A stretch of 64,000 nt of DNA, from positions 1 to 64,000 of the forward strand of contig NZ_JACXJA010000007.1 in NCBI RefSeq assembly GCF_014705615.1. The letters are read 5' to 3'. Both the position numbers and the translations under genes were made by a program. Numbering within the stretch: the stretch's first letter is position 1; each line of letters opens with the position of its first letter. Source of the DNA: Paenibacillus oceani. Its GTDB lineage: Bacteria > Bacillota > Bacilli > Paenibacillales > NBRC-103111. The notes below the pieces were generated by a model, which saw only the letters and a program-made list of their open reading frames with translations, had not been told where the DNA came from and did no database searches. Of the stretch, positions 62,092-64,000 are shown piece after piece.

Positions 62092-63293
62092 ATACGGAAG
62101 TGATCCTGCTTCGCTTCGGCGAGCTTATGTTAAAGGGAAGAAATCGGAATCGGTTTGAAAATCAGATCGTTCAACAAATCAAGCGAGTGTTGAAGCCGCT
62201 TGGCCGTGCGGTCGTACGTACCGAATCGTACGGAAGGATGTATGTTGAGCTCAACGGCGAATCGCATGCCGACGTCGAGAGGGAGCTCTCCAAAGTATTC
62301 GGCCTGCATTCCTTCAGCCGCGCGATCAAAACGGCGCCGGATCTGGAGGAAATCCGCGCGGCCGCACGGATCGTAATGGACCGGCTGGAGCGGGTCCCGG
62401 AGACGTTTCGGGTAACCGTAAGACGCGTCAACAAGCAGTTTCCGCACGATACGTTCGAGATGCATCAATTGCTGGGCGGATATTTGCTGGAGTCATACGA
62501 GGGACTGAAAGTGGATGTGCATGAGCCGCAGGTGAATGTGCATGTCGAGATCCGCCACCAGGAGGCGTTTGTCTATATCGGCACGCTCCCCGGTCCGGGC
62601 GGCTTCCCTCTGGGAAGCAACGGAAAAGCGATGCTGATGTTGTCCGGCGGGATCGACAGCCCGGTCGCCGGATGGTTTGCGATGAAGCGCGGTCTGCGCA
62701 TCGAAGCGGTACATTTTCACAGCTACCCGTATACGAGCGAACGCGCCAAACAAAAGGTGATCGACCTGACGAGTGTGTTGGCAGAATACGCCGGCTCGAT
62801 TATGATCCATATGGTTCCTTTTACGGAGATCCAGACCCGGCTGAAGGAATCGTGCCGTGAAAACTTGCTGATCACGATGATGAGACGGGTAATGTTCCGC
62901 ATTACCGAACAGCTGGCCGAGCAGAGGGAAGCGCTGGCGATCGTTACGGGCGAGAGCCTCGGTCAGGTGGCGAGTCAGACGTTGTCCAGCATGAATGTGA
63001 TCGGCCGGGCGGCGACGCTGCCGGTGCTGCGTCCACTGATCACGATGGACAAGCTTGAGATTATCGCCATCTCCGAGAAGATCGAGACGTATCCGATCTC
63101 GATTCTCCCGTACGAAGATTGCTGCACGTTGTTTATGCCGAAGTCGCCTTCGACGAATCCGAGCCTGAAGGTGGTTGAGTACTCCGAGAAAGCGATGGAT
63201 TGGCTGCCGGAACTGATCCGCGAGGCGGTGGAGAAAACGGAGACGATGTGGGTGAAACCGGAGCAAAAGTCGGAGGAAGACCACTTGTTTTAG
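62088..63293 (+). CDS. thiI: tRNA 4-thiouridine synthase ThiI
   Basis: 401 aa, the B. subtilis length. It has an N-terminal ferredoxin-like and THUMP region (about 1-165) and a PP-loop AANH domain: MLMLSGGIDSPVAGW. The later VTGESLGQVASQT and PILPYEDCCTLFMP-type C-terminus (here ISILPYEDCCTLFMPKSP) are present. The E. coli-type rhodanese domain is absent, so sulfur must be supplied by the desulfurase itself. GTG 62088 overlaps the desulfurase stop (GTGA). It makes s4U in tRNA and can serve thiamine thiazole synthesis. Confidence 0.96.
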   Translation: MNTEVILLRFGELMLKGRNRNRFENQIVQQIKRVLKPLGRAVVRTESYGRMYVELNGESHADVERELSKVFGLHSFSRAIKTAPDLEEIRAAARIVMDRLERVPETFRVTVRRVNKQFPHDTFEMHQLLGGYLLESYEGLKVDVHEPQVNVHVEIRHQEAFVYIGTLPGPGGFPLGSNGKAMLMLSGGIDSPVAGWFAMKRGLRIEAVHFHSYPYTSERAKQKVIDLTSVLAEYAGSIMIHMVPFTEIQTRLKESCRENLLITMMRRVMFRITEQLAEQREALAIVTGESLGQVASQTLSSMNVIGRAATLPVLRPLITMDKLEIIAISEKIETYPISILPYEDCCTLFMPKSPSTNPSLKVVEYSEKAMDWLPELIREAVEKTETMWVKPEQKSEEDHLF

Positions 63294-63333
63294 TCGTATG
63301 CCCACATAACAATTCCGCTACGCGCCATATGTA

Positions 63334-63360
63334 GGGCTCCTGGGCACGGGGCCCTTTTCC
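63334..63360 (+). terminator. Terminator of the thiI operon
   Basis: GGGCTCC (63334-63340) pairs with GGGGCCC (63348-63354), one wobble, followed by TTTTCC. Confidence 0.75.
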
Positions 63361-63472
63361 CGTTCTTCGCTCCAATTGCTGTGCGGAGTTGTACTAGAAA
63401 GGGCTGCAGGGCGCATACGTTAACCAATAAAGGGACGGGTTTCGCAAGAGACTAGGATCGGGAGGGTGTACG

Positions 63473-64000
63473 ATGCTGGAATGGCTGTTGTTATTTTTGC
63501 AAATTTTGCTGATCAATATCGTGCTGAGCGGAGACAACGCCGTCGTCATCGCGCTGGCGAGCAAAAACTTGCCGCTGCATCAGCGGAAGCAGGCGATATG
63601 GTGGGGAGCGTTCGGGGCGATCGGGCTTCGGCTCGTTCTGACGGTTGCGGCGGTGTTCCTGCTGTCCATTCCTTTTATCCAGGCGGCCGGTTCCTTGCTC
63701 CTGTTATGGATTGCGATCAAGCTGCTGGCGGACGACGAAAGCCATGCTTCGGTAAAAGAAGCGTCTTCGCTCGGTAAAGCCATATGGACCATTATCGTGG
63801 CCGACTTCGTCATGAGTTTGGACAACGTGCTGGCGATTGCGGCTAAAGCGCAAGGAAACTTGTCGGTTATTATCCTCGGGATCGGACTGAGTATCCCGAT
63901 TATCGTATGGGGCAGCAACCTGGTCGTCGTGCTGCTGCAGCGTTATCCGATTTTCATCTACGCAGGGGCCGGCATTCTCGGTTTTACGTCGGGGGAGATG
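63473..64000 (+). CDS. TerC-family membrane protein (partial, 3' end outside window)
   Basis: First 176 residues from ATG 63473 with GGAGGGTG upstream. TerC family signatures in helices: NIVLSGDNAVVIALASKN near residue 20 and FVMSLDNVLAIAAKAQGN near residue 120 (the acidic GDN/LDN pairs). It resembles the YjbE/YceF/YkoY group, linked to manganese export for metalation of secreted enzymes. About five helices are seen before the edge. No yybP-ykoY riboswitch was recognised in the 180 nt upstream. Confidence 0.88.
   Translation, partial: MLEWLLLFLQILLINIVLSGDNAVVIALASKNLPLHQRKQAIWWGAFGAIGLRLVLTVAAVFLLSIPFIQAAGSLLLLWIAIKLLADDESHASVKEASSLGKAIWTIIVADFVMSLDNVLAIAAKAQGNLSVIILGIGLSIPIIVWGSNLVVVLLQRYPIFIYAGAGILGFTSGEM

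Noticed and set aside
63355-63472. Manganese (yybP-ykoY) riboswitch before the TerC-family gene
   Set aside because: The characteristic conserved stretches of the motif were not found in the short upstream region.
1-64000. CRISPR array, tRNA genes, rRNA operon, complete insertion sequence or prophage
   Set aside because: No regular direct-repeat/spacer pattern, tRNA cloverleaf, rRNA landmark, transposase or phage structural gene was recognised. The tandem arrays at 57.7-58.0 kb have no spacers.

Overview
The window looks like the chromosome of a moderately GC-rich endospore-forming Bacillales bacterium, most likely Paenibacillaceae (Paenibacillus/Cohnella type). The evidence is gene order: yqeZ-floA-(small protein), yqfC-yqfD-phoH-pgpH-ybeY-dgkA-cdd-era-yqzL-recO-PPSR-DUF188-dnaG-sigA and trmK-Nif3 follow the Bacillus subtilis yqeZ..yqfO order with local changes. 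Strong Shine-Dalgarno sites, frequent GTG/TTG starts and lineage-typical intergenic palindromic repeats agree. Species cannot be named from the sequence alone.

Layout. 1-5.2 kb: a heterodimeric multidrug ABC exporter (YheI/YheH = BmrC/BmrD type) followed by a LacI-type regulator. 5.5-7.7 kb: a MarR regulator with a clear palindromic operator and a DHA2-type MFS efflux pump. 7.8-9.8 kb (minus): an LtaS-like membrane sulfatase-fold enzyme. 10-17.7 kb: addB-addA recombinational repair helicase-nuclease. 17.7-20 kb: a MITE-like element, a truncated alpha/beta-hydrolase remnant and a membrane GGDEF-EAL protein. 20.3-23.2 kb: a DUF1992 protein and, on the minus strand, a TetR domain read in frame into an FAD oxidoreductase, with palindromic operators. 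23.6-31.7 kb: DMT transporter, alkaline-phosphatase-superfamily enzyme, LSm-like small protein, M24 peptidase, proline catabolism pair (ProDH, P5C dehydrogenase), CDF metal exporter and an unrecognised protein.

31.7-54 kb is the conserved housekeeping block: hinT, rpsU, yqeY; a sigma-W-type promoter leading through a structured 170-nt leader element into yqeZ(nfeD)-floA; a lipoprotein sugar dehydrogenase; the sporulation pair yqfC-yqfD; phoH, the c-di-AMP phosphodiesterase pgpH, ybeY, dgkA, cdd, era, yqzL, recO, PPSR, dnaG, rpoD, trmK and Nif3. glyQS and ccpN, found between recO and the PPSR gene in B. subtilis, are absent here. 54.0-54.5 kb holds an RNase P RNA of class A type.

54.7-64 kb: a subtilase lipoprotein (minus), ypuI, an unusual intergenic zone with two copies of a structured dispersed repeat and two adjacent hexanucleotide arrays, small proteins (DUF1540, DUF4190-like, a two-helix membrane protein), a lytic transglycosylase, the cysteine desulfurase-thiI pair for sulfur transfer to tRNA/thiamine, and the 5' part of a TerC-family gene.

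No tRNA, CRISPR array, prophage or complete transposon was seen. The most interesting material is noncoding: the element inside the sigma-W leader, the paired 174-nt colinear repeats, the 191-bp terminal-inverted-repeat element beside a broken gene, the hairpin cluster between cdd and era, and the TetR-oxidoreductase fusion with its own internal ribosome-binding site.
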